The position numbers were made by a program, and so were the translations under genes. DNA of 64,000 bases, taken from assembly GCA_012845835.1 (NCBI GenBank), contig JABAKD010000030.1, forward strand, positions 3,212,416 to 3,276,415, in the 5' to 3' direction. The stretch comes from Undaria pinnatifida. Taxonomy: Eukaryota; Sar; Phaeophyceae; Laminariales; Alariaceae. Each line of letters begins with the position of its first letter. Within the stretch, counting starts at the first letter, position 1. Under the pieces are notes generated by a model, which did not search any database, was not told the origin of the DNA, and saw nothing but the letters and a program-made list of their open reading frames with translations. Shown piece by piece: positions 42,749 to 54,629 of this stretch.

Positions 42749-45045
42749 TTCGAAAACAACAGCATGTACGGATAATACACACATGATGTCATGATGCCCT
42801 CGTTCATACTGCTGGATACTTAATCATCATCAAATCATAGAGAACAAGTCTTGAGCGTGAGAGAGGTACCCGTGGCACCACCCAATAAAAATGTATGAGA
42901 CCTACACATCTGTCATAGACAGCGCTGCGTGCGTACGTATGCGTTTGTCGCGATAACCTTATACGCATTCCTTCGTTTGCAGTTTGCAGGTTTGTCGTTG
43001 TCATGGCGTGGTTGTGGTGGTGGTGAACGGTGAAGAGGTGCTGTCTGTTGCTCGACAACAAACTCATACGCCAGTAAGGGAGAAACATAAACGCGCTGCG
43101 GATGATGACCATGTCTGTCTGTTTTGGACGGAGGCTGCCAGAAGAACACCAAAACCAAAAAGGTCGTGTGCGATATCGTGTGTGCAATGTTTGAAATATG
43201 TGGAGAACGCCAACCGCGGAGGGCGGGCGGGTGGAGGTGGCGGCAGCGGCGGTGTCCATCGTTGCATGAGCAAGAGCAGGAGGCGCAGATTTTTCACGCG
43301 GTATCACAGTACGCTTACTACACTTGCCGTCGCACGTGCGTCCCCGGACAGAGGTGGATTTCTCTCTTTCTCTCTCACTCTGCGAGAGGGAGGAAGGGTT
43401 CCGGCGATCTTATTTTGCTTTGCAGGGGGGCATTCTTAGCGGGATCCGGCAGGGCATTATCAGGTGCATTCGTCCGCCGACGACGCCTCGGCAACATCGA
43501 CATGGATAGGGCTATGTCTTATACTAACTCACGGCTATGCAAGCAACATGTATGTTATCATGACTGCATGTTTTTTCTGGTAACAATGCTCGCAAGGTCA
43601 CTCACACGCGCCTGCTTAGAGGTTGCTTGGATGTTGTGGTGTGATATCAGTTGTTTTTGCCTTTCCGACAAATGGATAGATCGATAGATGAGATGGCGTC
43701 TTCTGCCTAGAGGGGCGCGAGAGCGAGTGGATCCTTATCATTTAGTGAACAAACCTGCCGAGGATATTGATGGGACACCTTTCATATGGGCCGCACTGTA
43801 GTCTTAGCAAACACCGTCTCTAGAATGGGACAATGATACCGTCATAACGTGCTCTGTCCCAATCATACCATGACCTCATATATCTGCGAAACCAAGCACT
43901 CATCGCTCATGCCGGATTTTCAGCCCACCCACCATCCCGTTATTCTCCATTTTATTGCTCACCGGTATACTACAGTACTAACACTCTGTTCGTTGAAAGT
44001 AAAATGTGTAGCGAAGAACAACAACGCAACGAAAGGCAGACACCGCACTAAGACCATGCACCATATATGCAGAGAAGCGTGAGGGAGTTCGTTTGCCATT
44101 GGAAAATCAGTGTTCATCCAGAACATTTTTCAGTCCCGTTGATGTTGAATCAGGCTGAAGATACTACGCATTACGTTAAGACGTGCTTGCGAGGCACACA
44201 CCCATACATACAAACATGGTATAGTATTCCCCAAGCCTCGCGTTGTCACTCACATCGTAGGTGCTTTGTTGGAATAGGTGCGTTTTTCTGTTAGCACAAC
44301 ACGGTTTTAAAAAAATGTCCAAACAAGTGTGGTGGATGCATCTCGCCCTGAACTCCTGTCCCCAATGTCCATAGACCCTCCAAGTAGTACGGCTTATCTT
44401 GCTCTTACTCCTAATTCTGGATCGATACAGACCTCCCGGGCCAGGCCATAACACGTCGCAGAAGCTCACCCTTACATACGCCAGATAGTAGTGCAGAACA
44501 ATGTAGAATTCGGGGGGAAACACCATGCTCCACGCACTATTTACAGAACAAATATCGAAAAAGCGGCTCTGAAAACTCCAACCCCACTCCCCGCACAACT
44601 CTAACCTGTGCGAGGCTACGAAACCTCCTCAAGAAACGTCAAACGGGAAAAGATTAGGGTATTGCCCCGGGGTGTGATATTCCATTTTCTCCACTCGATT
44701 TTCAACGTCGGTTCTGCTGGGAAATGAATGGCGTCCAAACGACATATGTGCCCATTTCCATCTCCATGGCGTCCTTGTGGTGTGCCGGCAGTTATTGCGA
44801 CCGCCCCGGGTTCTCTGGTCAGTGTTTTTACTACCTCGTATTTAACCTCGCTCAGCGTTTACGTCTTTCACCGTCACACGAGTTATTGCTTTGTTTTTTG
44901 TCCCTCCGACACCCCCCCCTCTCACGCTAAGAGCCGGGCGCGTTGTGGGTAACCTGGCTGCGCATACTGTGGCACTGGACAGTAGATTTTTGTTCTGCCA
45001 TTATCAGCGACGATGCATTTTCGCTCGCTTGACTAGGAACGGTCG
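42749..45045. other. No supported gene
   Basis: Frames at 42984-43439 and 43124-43687 overlap, share no phase with any neighbour and show no domain. The part at about 44600-44650 (CTCTAACCTG..CGAGGCTACGAA) is a weak match to the LTR-adjoining repeat. Confidence 0.35.
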
Positions 45046-45605
45046 GTAAAAGGAGTAGTGTTATTCCGTTTTCCGAATGCTTTTTCGCCCGACGATGGGC
45101 ACAAAAAGAGCGAAACAGGAAGCGGGGAAAACAAGCCAAAAACAAATTATGTGATGCATGGATCAAACGTAGCGAGCGCCCTCGAGTTGGAAGTGTCTCT
45201 AATAGGAGTAGGAGGTGCTCCGTCTCAAACGGATGCGTGGTCAATGGCCATATGACTAAACCAAGCGAGGCATGATGAGCACGACCCCGCCCCCTGCCCC
45301 CGAGCTGGGGATGTGTGGCGGTAGCTAATGTATTTCCGTTTTACGAACACATCTTTGTCCCCCGCCATCGACATCGATGATTCAGTGGTAGCTAGTGTTG
45401 TTCCGTTTTCCGAGAATATCTTCGCCTCCCCCCGCCGTTGGGGGCGTAACGGTAGCTAGTGTTCATCCTTTTCCCGAATACATTTTCGCCCTCCCCCCCC
45501 TCGCGGGGGGTGCTCAAGTAGTTAGAATTCGTCCATTTCCCGAATACATTTTCACGCCCCTCTTCGCTGGGGATGTGGCAACAGCTGATTCTTCTAGTTC
45601 CAAGG
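45046..45605 (+). repeat. Tandem array of ~63-67-bp units
   Basis: Unit starts lie at 45323, 45390, 45454, 45520 and 45583 (AGCTAGTGTT-like), each followed by a TTCCGTTTTCCGAATA-like block, TTTTCGCC and a C-rich then G-rich end. A further single copy is at about 45050-45100. The array runs into the LTR-adjoining repeat. Confidence 0.8.
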
Positions 45606-45649
45606 GCCCTTTTTCGCCCCGCCCCACCCCCGCTGATGGAACTCTGTCG

Positions 45650-45930
45650 GTGCCCCTGGTGCCTATCGTTTTCGAGGCCCTTACAGGTAGCGCTTCCTTT
45701 CCTTTCCCCTTTTGGCGTTGCTTCACGAGACTTCGTAGCCTCGCAGGGTACGTGTTGGCGTGGGAATAAGGTGGTGTGGGAACAAGTTTTGAGGAGCTTC
45801 ATCACTGCGTCGCATGTTCTAGTTCGTGGAACCGGTGTTTTCCCGAATCTTTCCATATTTTTTTATAGTTTACGGGTCGTCAGGGTATGCTATTAATATG
45901 GTATTACCCTGGGAAGCCTGTAAAAGCTCA
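45650..45930 (+). repeat. Opposite-strand copy of the LTR-adjoining repeat
   Basis: Reverse complement of 36005-36180 / 47898-48070: CTTCGTAGCCTCGCAGGGTA, GTTCGTGGAACCGGTG, TTCCCGAATCTTTCCATATT, ACGGGTCGTCAGGGT. Confidence 0.7.
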
Positions 45931-46284
45931 TGATCCGAGATCTACTGTAGGAGAACGAAAAAAAAGGGTGACGTACTATTAGGACGGTATGCACGCACAG
46001 GAAGAACAGGGGACGAGTCAAAGAGACCAGATTCCTCCTCTCACTAGCCTTTCTTCCGCCAGACTTGGGTGATACCACGAAATTTTTCTGCAAGAGGTTA
46101 CATAAATGAGTGGCACCGCTAAACCTGCTTGATATACAGACCTTGGAAGGAGATATAGGTATCTCAATACGAAAAAAAAAACAATACTCGGAAGGGACTC
46201 GGGGAACGTCAAACGCCGAAGCCACCGCCCCATCCCAGCGCGCGAGGGACGGGGGGTGGCGATAATGTATCGACGAAAAAGGTG

Positions 46285-46370
46285 GAATACTATATGATAC
46301 TCCACTTAGTGTGAACGACCAGACTTAGGTTGGACAAAGTATCATATAATACTCTGAGTCTGGTTCGACT
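46285..46370. repeat. Nested inverted repeat
   Basis: GAATACTATATGATACT near 46285 is complementary (15 of 17) to AGTATCATATAATACTC near 46338. A second pair, CCAGACTTAG and CTGAGTCTGG, overlaps it. Both point to a foldback structure. Confidence 0.7.
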
Positions 46371-46439
46371 ATGCCCTATGCCCGCTACAGACTGCTCAGT
46401 CACGTGACCCAGTAGGCTAGGGGGTAGTGCTAGCTTCAA

Positions 46440-46600
46440 CAGCACGTGATGAAGATGATGGTTCGGAGTACCGGCCCAATAGAGGAAAACATGCTGGCGG
46501 GAGAGGTTGAGGTCAATCTCCTGTTCCCAAGATAGGCGAGAGGGTCCCGTCGGTCAATGCGTCCCATGCCATGACCACGATGACCTCACCGTGAACCGTT
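46440..46600 (-). pseudogene. Second fragment of a gypsy polyprotein tail
   Basis: The - strand matches 37045-37160: the pattern SWE.E.D..LSRQ...YWAGTP is kept, with stop codons in the frame. It is a relic of the same element family as at 36.7-38.5 kb. Confidence 0.75.
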
Positions 46601-46738
46601 CGAGGCCTTCTTCCCAGGGCAATACCAGTGGCACCATGTGTTCGTGTAGCTGTTGGTGAGTGAATGACGTTGCAGCGTGTATGCCGCGCACATTTTTGTA
46701 TGGTACTGATAAACGTGATAGATGCTGACGATTGTTGC

Positions 46739-46762
46739 GCTGTTGTTGTTGTTGTTGTTGTT
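46739..46762 (+). repeat. (GTT)n microsatellite
   Basis: Seven GTT units. A (CAA)n run of similar size is at 49765-49789. Confidence 0.95.
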
Positions 46763-46769
46763 ACACTTA

Positions 46770-47455
46770 ATATTGTTATGTTCATCATCCGACAATCTGG
46801 AGCATGATGATCTTCAACATCGATCACTTGTAAACATCCTCAGAAACGTAGGAGAAAACCAAGGGAAACCAATAAAAGTATTAATAATAAAAATGGGAAA
46901 TTATCTGTGCTCGAACTCTGACAGACAGTGATGCTATGTTGTTACTAAACCGTACCTGGTTTCTCGTCATCGGAGGTGCAAAACGCGATTAGCAATCAAC
47001 TTTACATTCATTTTTTCGCAAGCTATCGCTCTCACCCACTCCCTCTCCCGCTTCCCCCACGTTTTTCGACTGCATGTACTTGCGATGCTCTCCGTAGTTA
47101 GTTGCGTGATAGGCGTCATGGAACATACTAGGAGACGAGTTATATGGCAAACAGGGCATTATTAGCTGGGGCTTCACCGCGTCGGCAGGCGTGTTGCGCT
47201 CAGCACGCGCCTCACGCGTGTTGCCTCCCCCCACAAAGCCCCCCAGAGGACCCCCAGAGAGCCGCCGGGGAGCCACCCCCTAGCGTACATGTCGCCGGGG
47301 GGTAATTATGGCAATACATGCGTGCATACTACTACGACCACGAGTGGATGCGAGCAAGAACACATTCGTTTACTTGATGTTTTTTTGTTGTTGTCGGTTG
47401 TTGAACCTTTTTTGCCCACCAGCCAACTCTATCGATGTAACCTGTTCATTGACAC
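46770..47455. other. No supported gene
   Basis: A 95-codon frame at 46989-47276 (- strand) has no recognised domain. A C/G-rich segment lies near 47222-47283. Confidence 0.35.
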
Positions 47456-47605
47456 GGAAATCGAAGGGCATATCAGCTAGCGTTGGATTGCGAATGTAAT
47501 TGATCGAGTTAAATTGGCACGGGACACGATATGGATAAAAATACGTGGAGGTGTGATGAGCTTGAGCTTTATTTTTACTCATCTGCCGACGGAGTAAAAA
47601 AAATG
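47456..47605 (+). repeat. Dispersed repeat family RF, end fragment
   Basis: ATCAGCTAGCGTTGGATTGCG, AATGTAATTGATCGAGTTAA and AAAAATACGTGGAGGTGTG match 18645-18750 and 26205-26285. Confidence 0.75.
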
Positions 47606-47621
47606 CCCCTCTTTGAAGATA

Positions 47622-48250
47622 GGGCCCTGACAACAGACACAGGTCACCCTCTTGCACACCTCTCTCGTAGGCAAGCTCCACGTTGGTCACTCACTTGTAT
47701 TAGAGAAGCTCTTGTATTGATCCCACAAGCCACGGATAGCACTGAGCGCTAAGCGCGCTGCAAATTCATGAAGCAATGGCATCATCCCCTTTCTCCTACA
47801 CTCACGCATGCCTTTAAACGTATGCGAAACCGTTTTTAGGCCATATCCACATCCTAGATCATTTGCCGTATTAGGCTCCCAGGGCAATACCATAACACTA
47901 GCCCACCCTGACGAGCCGTATATATGCAGACATATGCAAGATTCGGGGAATTACCGGTTTCACGGTCAATAACATGACTCGAAGATGCGGCTCTTCAAAC
48001 ACACTCCCATACCTCTACCCTGCGAGGCTTCGGAGCCTCAGGGAAGATGTAAAGCAGAAAGTCGAAAACGGAGAATGGAAGACGGGAAACAGACTTCAGA
48101 AAACACAACGTTAATGGCGGAATCGACAGACGCGATAGCTATCACATTCCCCAGATTAACGCGGGGAATGGGGACAAAGGGGTCAGAAAATGGAGAACGG
48201 GAAGCTACCGAGATATAAAAAGAAATGCGAAAACGTTGGGGTTAAAGAAG
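47622..48250 (-). repeat. Third LTR-like copy with adjoining sequence
   Basis: 47622-47897 matches the two LTR-like repeats at 35762 and 38485. 47898-48250 matches 36005-36365. Same orientation as the gypsy element, but without integrase next to it. Confidence 0.7.
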
Positions 48251-50009
48251 GGTGTTCAGAAATAGGCAACATCAGCCTATTTTAGTGATAAATGTTTAGT
48301 AGCGACTACAACAGTACAACGGTATGCCTAGTCATTGCTCAGTAGCATAGGGTATTGCTAAATAAGCAGGAGTATCGTAGTCAGCATTAAGCGATCGATC
48401 TACCTACGAAGAAGTGTATACGTACGAGCAATGCGGTGTCATTATATACGATTAATAATGCGGTGTAATTACGTAAGTATATGCGACCTGCAGGAAATAG
48501 ATAATTCGGTTGGCTATCGGGACGTTGGCGTAGCTCAGCTTCCACGAGCAAACCTAATGGAACGTTGCCGTAGGTACTGTAGACCATGAGAAAAGCCTCC
48601 GGGAACGTTGCTGTAGGTAGATCAGGCAATGACCAGTAGGATAACAATCTACGTAGTGGTAGAGATGAGTTGATCGAGGATGGTCGTGCAAACGCACACC
48701 CCTTTCACCCCTGTTTTCTTCGGCTCTTGTTGTTTCTACCTTTTCCTTCTGCCTTTCTTGCCCGCAGGCGGCAACTTTCAACATGAAACATCTTTCATTT
48801 CCCTAGCGCCAGCAAGGTAGTTTGACCACTACCAGCGCAAGACTGTGCTATACCGCGTGCCAAGGGTATGCTAAACGTAATACCGAGCGGCAGGATAGTC
48901 GAAAGCCTCTCCAGCAAAACCCCGAAGGGCAGGTGTGATCTATCTGTGGTGGGTAAAGTCTCGCCCCACATGTGAGAAGGACCATTTGGGTATTCTGTTA
49001 ATGCACTATATATCGGTCCGTATACATTTCCGTCGACTGTGAGTGGTATCTCTTAGCACTCGTAACAGCTCAATGAAAAATTAGGAGAGATACTACCGCA
49101 TAGTGGAAGGATGTTCGATTTATACCGAAACGACGTCTATCTACGCTATACTGTCGGAGGGCAATAACAGTGACAATTACTATAACAGGACTCTCGCCGT
49201 GAGTTTTCGCTATTATCCCAGTCCAAGTCTGATCGAAGCCGTGCAATCTTCCGCGACGAAGAATGTACGGCTGTCTGTGGGCACATAACACGTCATGATC
49301 AGCGTCCATCCGACGTCACAAGAAGGCACAAACAAGGAGTCTACGACGCATGCTCCTAACAGTACGGTAGAGGTTGTGAACCATTTTTTTCTGAGGTTTC
49401 TAACCCGACAAGCTACCCCTACCATACCTCTCCCAAAAGCTTGTTTTGAGTAAACCGAAAATTCCACCCGATGTGGAAACCCATGGTCTAGGTGCACGAA
49501 GAAAAACTTTGCGAAAGTAAATCAACGAAATTCCGACGATTTTGGGCTAATGAGCCCCGTCCGCCCTGTCAGAACACGCGTCCTACGTTATAGCTCCTTT
49601 ATACTCGTAGACCTTTTCTACTGCAATAATTTTCCCACACCACCTTGAGGTAATTTGTTCTAAAAAGCGTGGGTGCAGTTTAGCGGGGACTAACCGCATC
49701 GCACGTTTCTGGCGACAAAACGAAGTGGAATTTTCTAAGGATAGGTCCTTTAGCAGCTGTGAGCAACAACAACAACAACAACAACAACGTCAAACAAAGC
49801 CTAACTGGATGTTGCTCGTTTGTTGGTGAAATTTCTCGGCTATTGATATCGTTGGGTTGGAGTTATCACGAACAACCAAACCCAATAAATATTGTTGATG
49901 ACTGTGGGAAAAAAGGGCCATTTTTGGCCGTTTTTAGCTAATTTTGTGGGTTGGGTTTCATAAATAGTTATCCTTGATGGGGTTGTGTAATAGAGCGTCA
50001 GTGTACCTC
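48251..50009. other. No supported gene
   Basis: Includes a single copy of the 81-bp repeat motif at about 49527-49562 (ATTCCGACGATTTTGGGCTA, GAGCCCCGTC) and the (CAA)n run at 49765-49789. No exon recognised. Confidence 0.4.
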
Positions 50010-50660
50010 ACTCTAGTGAATGGTCCTATCCATGGCGTTCAAACCTCGTTACGAGGTGTCGTGGAATCTATAGCCTCATATCTTTGTTTCGAATAGCCGC
50101 ATCTTCGACCCCCTTTCCCGGTCTTTTAGGATGAACTTTGTCATCACCCTTCGACCGTCTTGTGGTCTGGATATACCGACCATTCAGGGTGGGCTAATGT
50201 AATGAAGCGTCGATACAGCGGGATATAGATTCGGTAAGATAGCCGGCAGTGTTTCGGTCTATTGACCACAAGCGTATTCTCCTGAACGGATTTTCTGAGT
50301 AGAGAACATATAACCCGTGGAACCTAGCTAGCTTATAGCACAAGAAACGTTCCCGGTGATGGAACACCCCCCTGAACAAGGTAGTCCATGAATGTAAGCG
50401 TCTCTAGTACCAGTAGATTAGTAGGCCATTTCCGTGAGAACGTTCGTTGGGCTTTCCGTAGAAGGGTTCAGAAGAAAGCTACTGTATGTAGTTGCGAGGT
50501 AAGGCGAACACTAAGTGAACGTCACCCTCACGCTCTATCACTCATTTCCTAACCGCGCTTTTCCCAGCTCCACGCCAGCAACAAGAAGATCTACCAAGAA
50601 GAATCGGTGCTGTTCCCAAGCCAAGCTGATGATACCCTGTGTCCCTGCCCTCATATCCAA
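50010..50660 (+). repeat. LTR-like repeat family, copy 2
   Basis: Co-linear with 34125-34525 over about 400 bp, and its end (about 50575-50660, TCGGTGCTGTTCCCAAGCCA) matches the direct repeats at 34785 and 35095. Confidence 0.75.
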
Positions 50661-51238
50661 GGCATTTACTTTCACAGTAGTAGTAAGTAGTTGACCCTGC
50701 GGTTACACCACACTTTTCAGAGGTCGTCGGTTTCAATATATATCATAATGATATGTTTTCACTCGCAAGCAACCAAATTTGGTATCCCCGCAAACAGTCT
50801 TATCAAGAGTTGTTGTCCAGAGCGACGTGACGGCATATTCTCGGTTCAGATCTCGACTTGATCGCGCCGTCAACGTCGTCTCTTGATTGTCGACAGGTTG
50901 CTAGGCAGGGTATGATGTATGACATGATGGCACAAATCAATAAATTGTTAATATAGTCTATACCTGGTACACGGTATACGGTATATCATAGGTGTAAAAT
51001 CCTTTCAAACTGCACCCCCCCCACGCTTTTGAAGAAGACACTTGGATACAGTATGTCGTGGGATCATTGAATATAGTATATCTAGGTACTTACTTTACTG
51101 TAGATCTTCGTGCGGTCTACCAGGTATATTATATGCAGTACAGCAGGAACAAGTATAAAATGCAACGGAACTGCCTGTGGTACTTCGTATTGGTGTCATC
51201 CCACAGTAGGGGTTGCAGTTGTATGATTGCGCCAAAAA
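50661..51238. other. No supported gene
   Basis: TACCWGGTA palindromes at 50961 and 51118, about 160 bp apart, in AT-rich sequence. Confidence 0.4.
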
Positions 51239-51425
51239 GTCCCTGGGCGGTTGAGTTCCTCATGTGAGGAACTGCCGAGTACATATTGTTTTGCGGACTA
51301 AGGCATAGAAGCTTAGTCGGGTTGTGCGAACGAATGCCTTCGAAGTCATTTTTCGGGTGAGATATTGAGTTCCTCATGTGAGGAGCTCAGGGACTGGTGC
51401 TGCGGCCCTACCGTGGGATGGCTGA
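51239..51425 (+). repeat. Dispersed repeat family RD, copy 2
   Basis: Two copies of GAGTTCCTCATGTGAGGA (each itself nearly palindromic) at 51252 and 51366 enclose the RD core GTCGGGTTGTGCGAACG. Matches 12880-13030 and 62085-62205. Confidence 0.75.
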
Positions 51426-51944
51426 TTGCACACAAACAACACAATGTCATACAGCATGTGCAATAATAGTAGCATACAACATACAGACTAGAAATTTACA
51501 CACATCGCATGAGGCATTGTCGTAAGCCATATATGTACATACATACAACTGCTCTTTTTCTATCTACGCACGCCACACAACAGTCATTCAACCGTGCACA
51601 GCAGTATATATAGACTACGCATATATACACCATACACCGCATACATAATACCTGGTACACGCGAAATTACACAATAAGAGTACACGACATGCTTTCATGC
51701 AGCGTCATGTCATTCGACCTTTCTTTACTATTAATAACCCTGTACACATCATAGTATATGTATAATAGATGGTCTGGTCTCAACGATATATATGATATCA
51801 CACAATCCACCCTGTAGATAGATTGTCTGTGCTCTCGTTTCGAAACTACATCCCGAAGCTATCCACCCTATAGATACATAGATTGTCTCTCGTCTGATGA
51901 TGGTCTGGATTCGAAACTACACTCCAAATGAACACAATAAATAA
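51426..51944. other. AT-rich sequence without a supported gene
   Basis: Contains a TACCTGGTA at 51649-51657 and a short local duplication (CTATCCACCCTATAGATA / TCCACCCTGTAGATA, each followed by GATTGTCT) near 51805 and 51858. Confidence 0.4.
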
Positions 51945-52035
51945 TGTGTAATCGAAGTATTATACACACACGCACGCAGCTTGTAAAAATGAGTTTCGAT
52001 CAAATAAATAAAATATTATAAATCTCACAGCAGTG
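51945..52035 (-). repeat. Dispersed repeat family RA, diverged copy
   Basis: TCGAAGTATTATACACACAC, GCAGCTTGTAAAAATGAGTT and ATCTCACAGC keep the RA order. Confidence 0.65.
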
Positions 52036-52208
52036 AGTGGAAGAAGTGTTACTTTAATTTTTTCTCAATAATGTTGCCAGGTGGTTAGCTAAACAATAAC
52101 ACCAGGTATACCAGGTATATAAACTTCGATGCTTCTTTGGGAGCGAGAACTAACTTTTTTAAGATTTTACGGGGAATACACTGTTTGTTTATTGTGGTTT
52201 TTAGATAG

Positions 52209-52545
52209 ATATAGATGTAAATCGTCACGACCTAAATCACCAACTAGTTATTAGTCGGACTAACAGTCGTTTCCAGGAAGTAAGTGCCGGCTATCCGATT
52301 TAATGGGTTTCCTTATTTGTAGGAAGGCTCATTGAATGCGAAATGCATTTTTTCTTTTTCGGGTGGGGCGCCCTCGACCGGGAGGAGCTGATTTGACTGG
52401 CTTGGCTCACCTGTGAGTTACGTCGGCAAGTCGGCTGGCCACCATCCAGCTACGCCAGCCGACTAAAGTTAGTTGGCTACCGGCACCTATCGATTAGTTG
52501 CTATTAATAGTCGTGAAATCCTGTCGACTGAAAGCTCTACTCGTA
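52209..52545 (+). mobile_element. hAT-like MITE (TAGTCGG family), copy 1
   Basis: Co-linear with 53464-53810: AACTAGTTATTAGTCGGACT, GGCTATCCGATTTAATGGGT, GTAGGAAGGCTCATTGAATG, GGCAAGTCGGCTGGCCA, and the end GTCGACTGAAAGCTCTA. Its left end is diverged (TAGATGTAAATCG). Confidence 0.75.
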
Positions 52546-53049
52546 GTTATTGGCCCTTGCGGCATCAGGTGGTAGATTAAAAATCCAGCTACCCTTTTAC
52601 TCTTTTTTTTTTCGCGCATCCCATCTATTACTATCTTCGCGCTTTTTTTTTTCTCCTTTTCTCTCCCTATTATACGTAACTCACGTCCGGAGCAGGCTCA
52701 TTTCCTCCCGTGTCCGCTAAGGTACGTGCCTTCATTTACTAACCGCGAGAAGAATTCAGCACTACTTTCTTCTTCCCTCGTCGACTCGCGTCGACTTGTG
52801 CTTTGCTGCAAAACGTGTATACCCCACACTAAAAATCCCAAGTAATTTTCCCTCAGAAACGCGTGAGTGGCGCGATTGTAGCTAAAGACGCGTGCTACGA
52901 TAGAGGCGCACCACGTTTTTTCTTAATACTACCCCTCAATTCTGGAGCTCAAGACATATCAAGTATCCTTTTCTTAACCCAAAAACCGATTTGGAGAAAA
53001 ATAAAATTGCTACCGTGGATGCATACTCCCATGGCCTTTTATGTGTACG

Positions 53050-53375
53050 ACGAGAACCATGAAAAAAAAATGGATGAAATTCCGACGATTTTGGGTTAAG
53101 GAGCCTCGTCATTCAGAAAACGTTATGGCCAGAAAGAGGTATACCTTAATATGGCGTATTTACGACGATTTGGGGTTAAGGATCCCCTTCATTCAGAAAA
53201 CGTTATCGCCAGAAAGAGGTATACCTTAATATGGCGTATTTACGACGATTTTGGGTTATGGATCCCCGTCATTCAGAAAACATTGTCGCCAGAAATAGGT
53301 ATACCTTAATATGGCGTATTTACGACAATTTTGGGTCAAGGAGCCCCGTCATTCAGAAAACATTTCAGACGAAAA
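53050..53375 (+). repeat. ~81-bp tandem array, about four copies
   Basis: Each unit carries TTACGACGATTTTGGGTTA, GAGCCCCGTCATTCAGAAAA, CGCCAGAAAGAGGTATACC and TTAATATGGCGTA. The first two and a half copies are nearly identical. Single copies sit at 49527, 55918 (opposite strand) and 56708. Confidence 0.9.
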
Positions 53376-53463
53376 CTACTGTGTCTATCGTAGCACGCGT
53401 CTAGACGGGTAGTACAACCAGTAGTAGCAGGGGCTTCAAGCAAGGGAAGCCGGAAAAGTAGAG

Positions 53464-53810
53464 CTGTACGTCGGCGCGACTTAAGTCACCGACTAGTTTT
53501 TAGTCGGACTGATAGCTATTCCGTTTCCCGCAGGTGCCGACTATCCGACTTATTGGGTTTTCATATTTGTAGGAAGGATTGTTCAATGCGGGATGCTTTT
53601 CTTTTTTTTTAAACGGGCGGGGGACGGGCGGGGGGCCCTTCGGCCGGGGAAGCGGAAGTCAATTAGGCTCGCTTCGCTTGCCCGACTTAGGTCGGCAAGT
53701 CGGCTGGCTATATCAGCTGGCTCACCCACCGGCTTTCTGACCAAAGTCAGCTGGTTGGCTAGAGACACCTACCGACTAGTTATTAGTCGCGAAACCCTAC
53801 CGACTCACAG
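53464..53810 (+). mobile_element. hAT-like MITE (TAGTCGG family), copy 2
   Basis: The ends are inverted: TAGAGCTGTACGTCGG on the left and the complement of TAGAGCTGTGAGTCGG on the right. TAGAG...GTCGG ends of this kind are common in hAT MITEs. Flanking CGGAAAAG and CCGGGAAA resemble a decayed 8-bp duplication. The interior has CCGACTATCCGACTTATTGG, a GC-rich core and GGTCGGCAAGTCGGCTGGCT. No coding capacity. Confidence 0.8.
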
Positions 53811-53879
53811 CTCTACCGGGAAAGAAAACCAATGGGTGACGGTGACAAAAGAAGCACTACTACTTGTGAATGACTGATG

Positions 53880-54069
53880 CACGCCACAAAAGAGAGCCAG
53901 TGAATAGACGACCGCGGATAGCGGGGACACTACTACTGTGACAGCCTGTACACACACTTATTAAAGTAGCAAGAGTGCTCGATTAATGCCATCACATGTT
54001 TTGCCATCCTCCAATGTGCAGCATGACAATCGATTTTGACCGCTCTCCTCCTGAAATTTCCCATAAAGC
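53880..54069. other. Unique sequence between MITE and duplication
   Basis: No feature recognised. Confidence 0.4.
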
Positions 54070-54350
54070 CTGGTTCTACGATAGCCCCCGTCCCCCCGAT
54101 GAACCAGAGATTTTCTTTAACAAACGTTTCATGGCTGCTCGACACGAGGAAGGATGCTGTGAAGAATTATATTTTCGTACGAATAAAGCATATTTTCTTT
54201 TTTTGCAAAGAAATATCGAACGATGACGTCGGGGTGGCAATAAGGGGCACCGTATTCAGGAGATGCGGCGGAGATGCGGCCGAGAGCTGGTTTCCGAACC
54301 AGTGATTTCGTTGAAAGAAATCTGGCGGGGGTGACGTGGAAGGACTCTAA
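54070..54350 (+). repeat. ~260-bp duplicated segment, copy 1
   Basis: Matches 55003-55265: CTACGATAGCCCC, ACGTTTCATGGCTGC, CGACACGAGGA, TATTCAGGAGAT.CGGC, GAGCTGGTTTC and TTGAAAGAAAT. Copies are clearly diverged. The duplicated parts lie on either side of MITE copy 3. Confidence 0.75.
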
Positions 54351-54629
54351 AGTAGAAGAAAAACAAGGGAAACCCATAAAAATAACAGGGAAAAAACTGT
54401 ATGACAAGGCTACGATAGGGTTGTACTCGATATTCAGACATGACCATAGATAGTGGTATGGCCATAGACCCTCGCATCTCTACAATGCCGGGAGCACGTC
54501 GGGTTTTCAACGACCAGGCAGCCATTGCTTGCACCAAGCGCGAAGCGCCGTGATGATCGGCGAGTCGCGTGAAGGGTGAGCTGCATCCTACAACGAACCG
54601 CCAATTTCAGTAGGGGGGTCACTCTTGGG

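Noticed and set aside
43124-43687. 187-codon frame as a gene
   Set aside because: No domain, no codon pattern, and another frame of similar length overlaps it.
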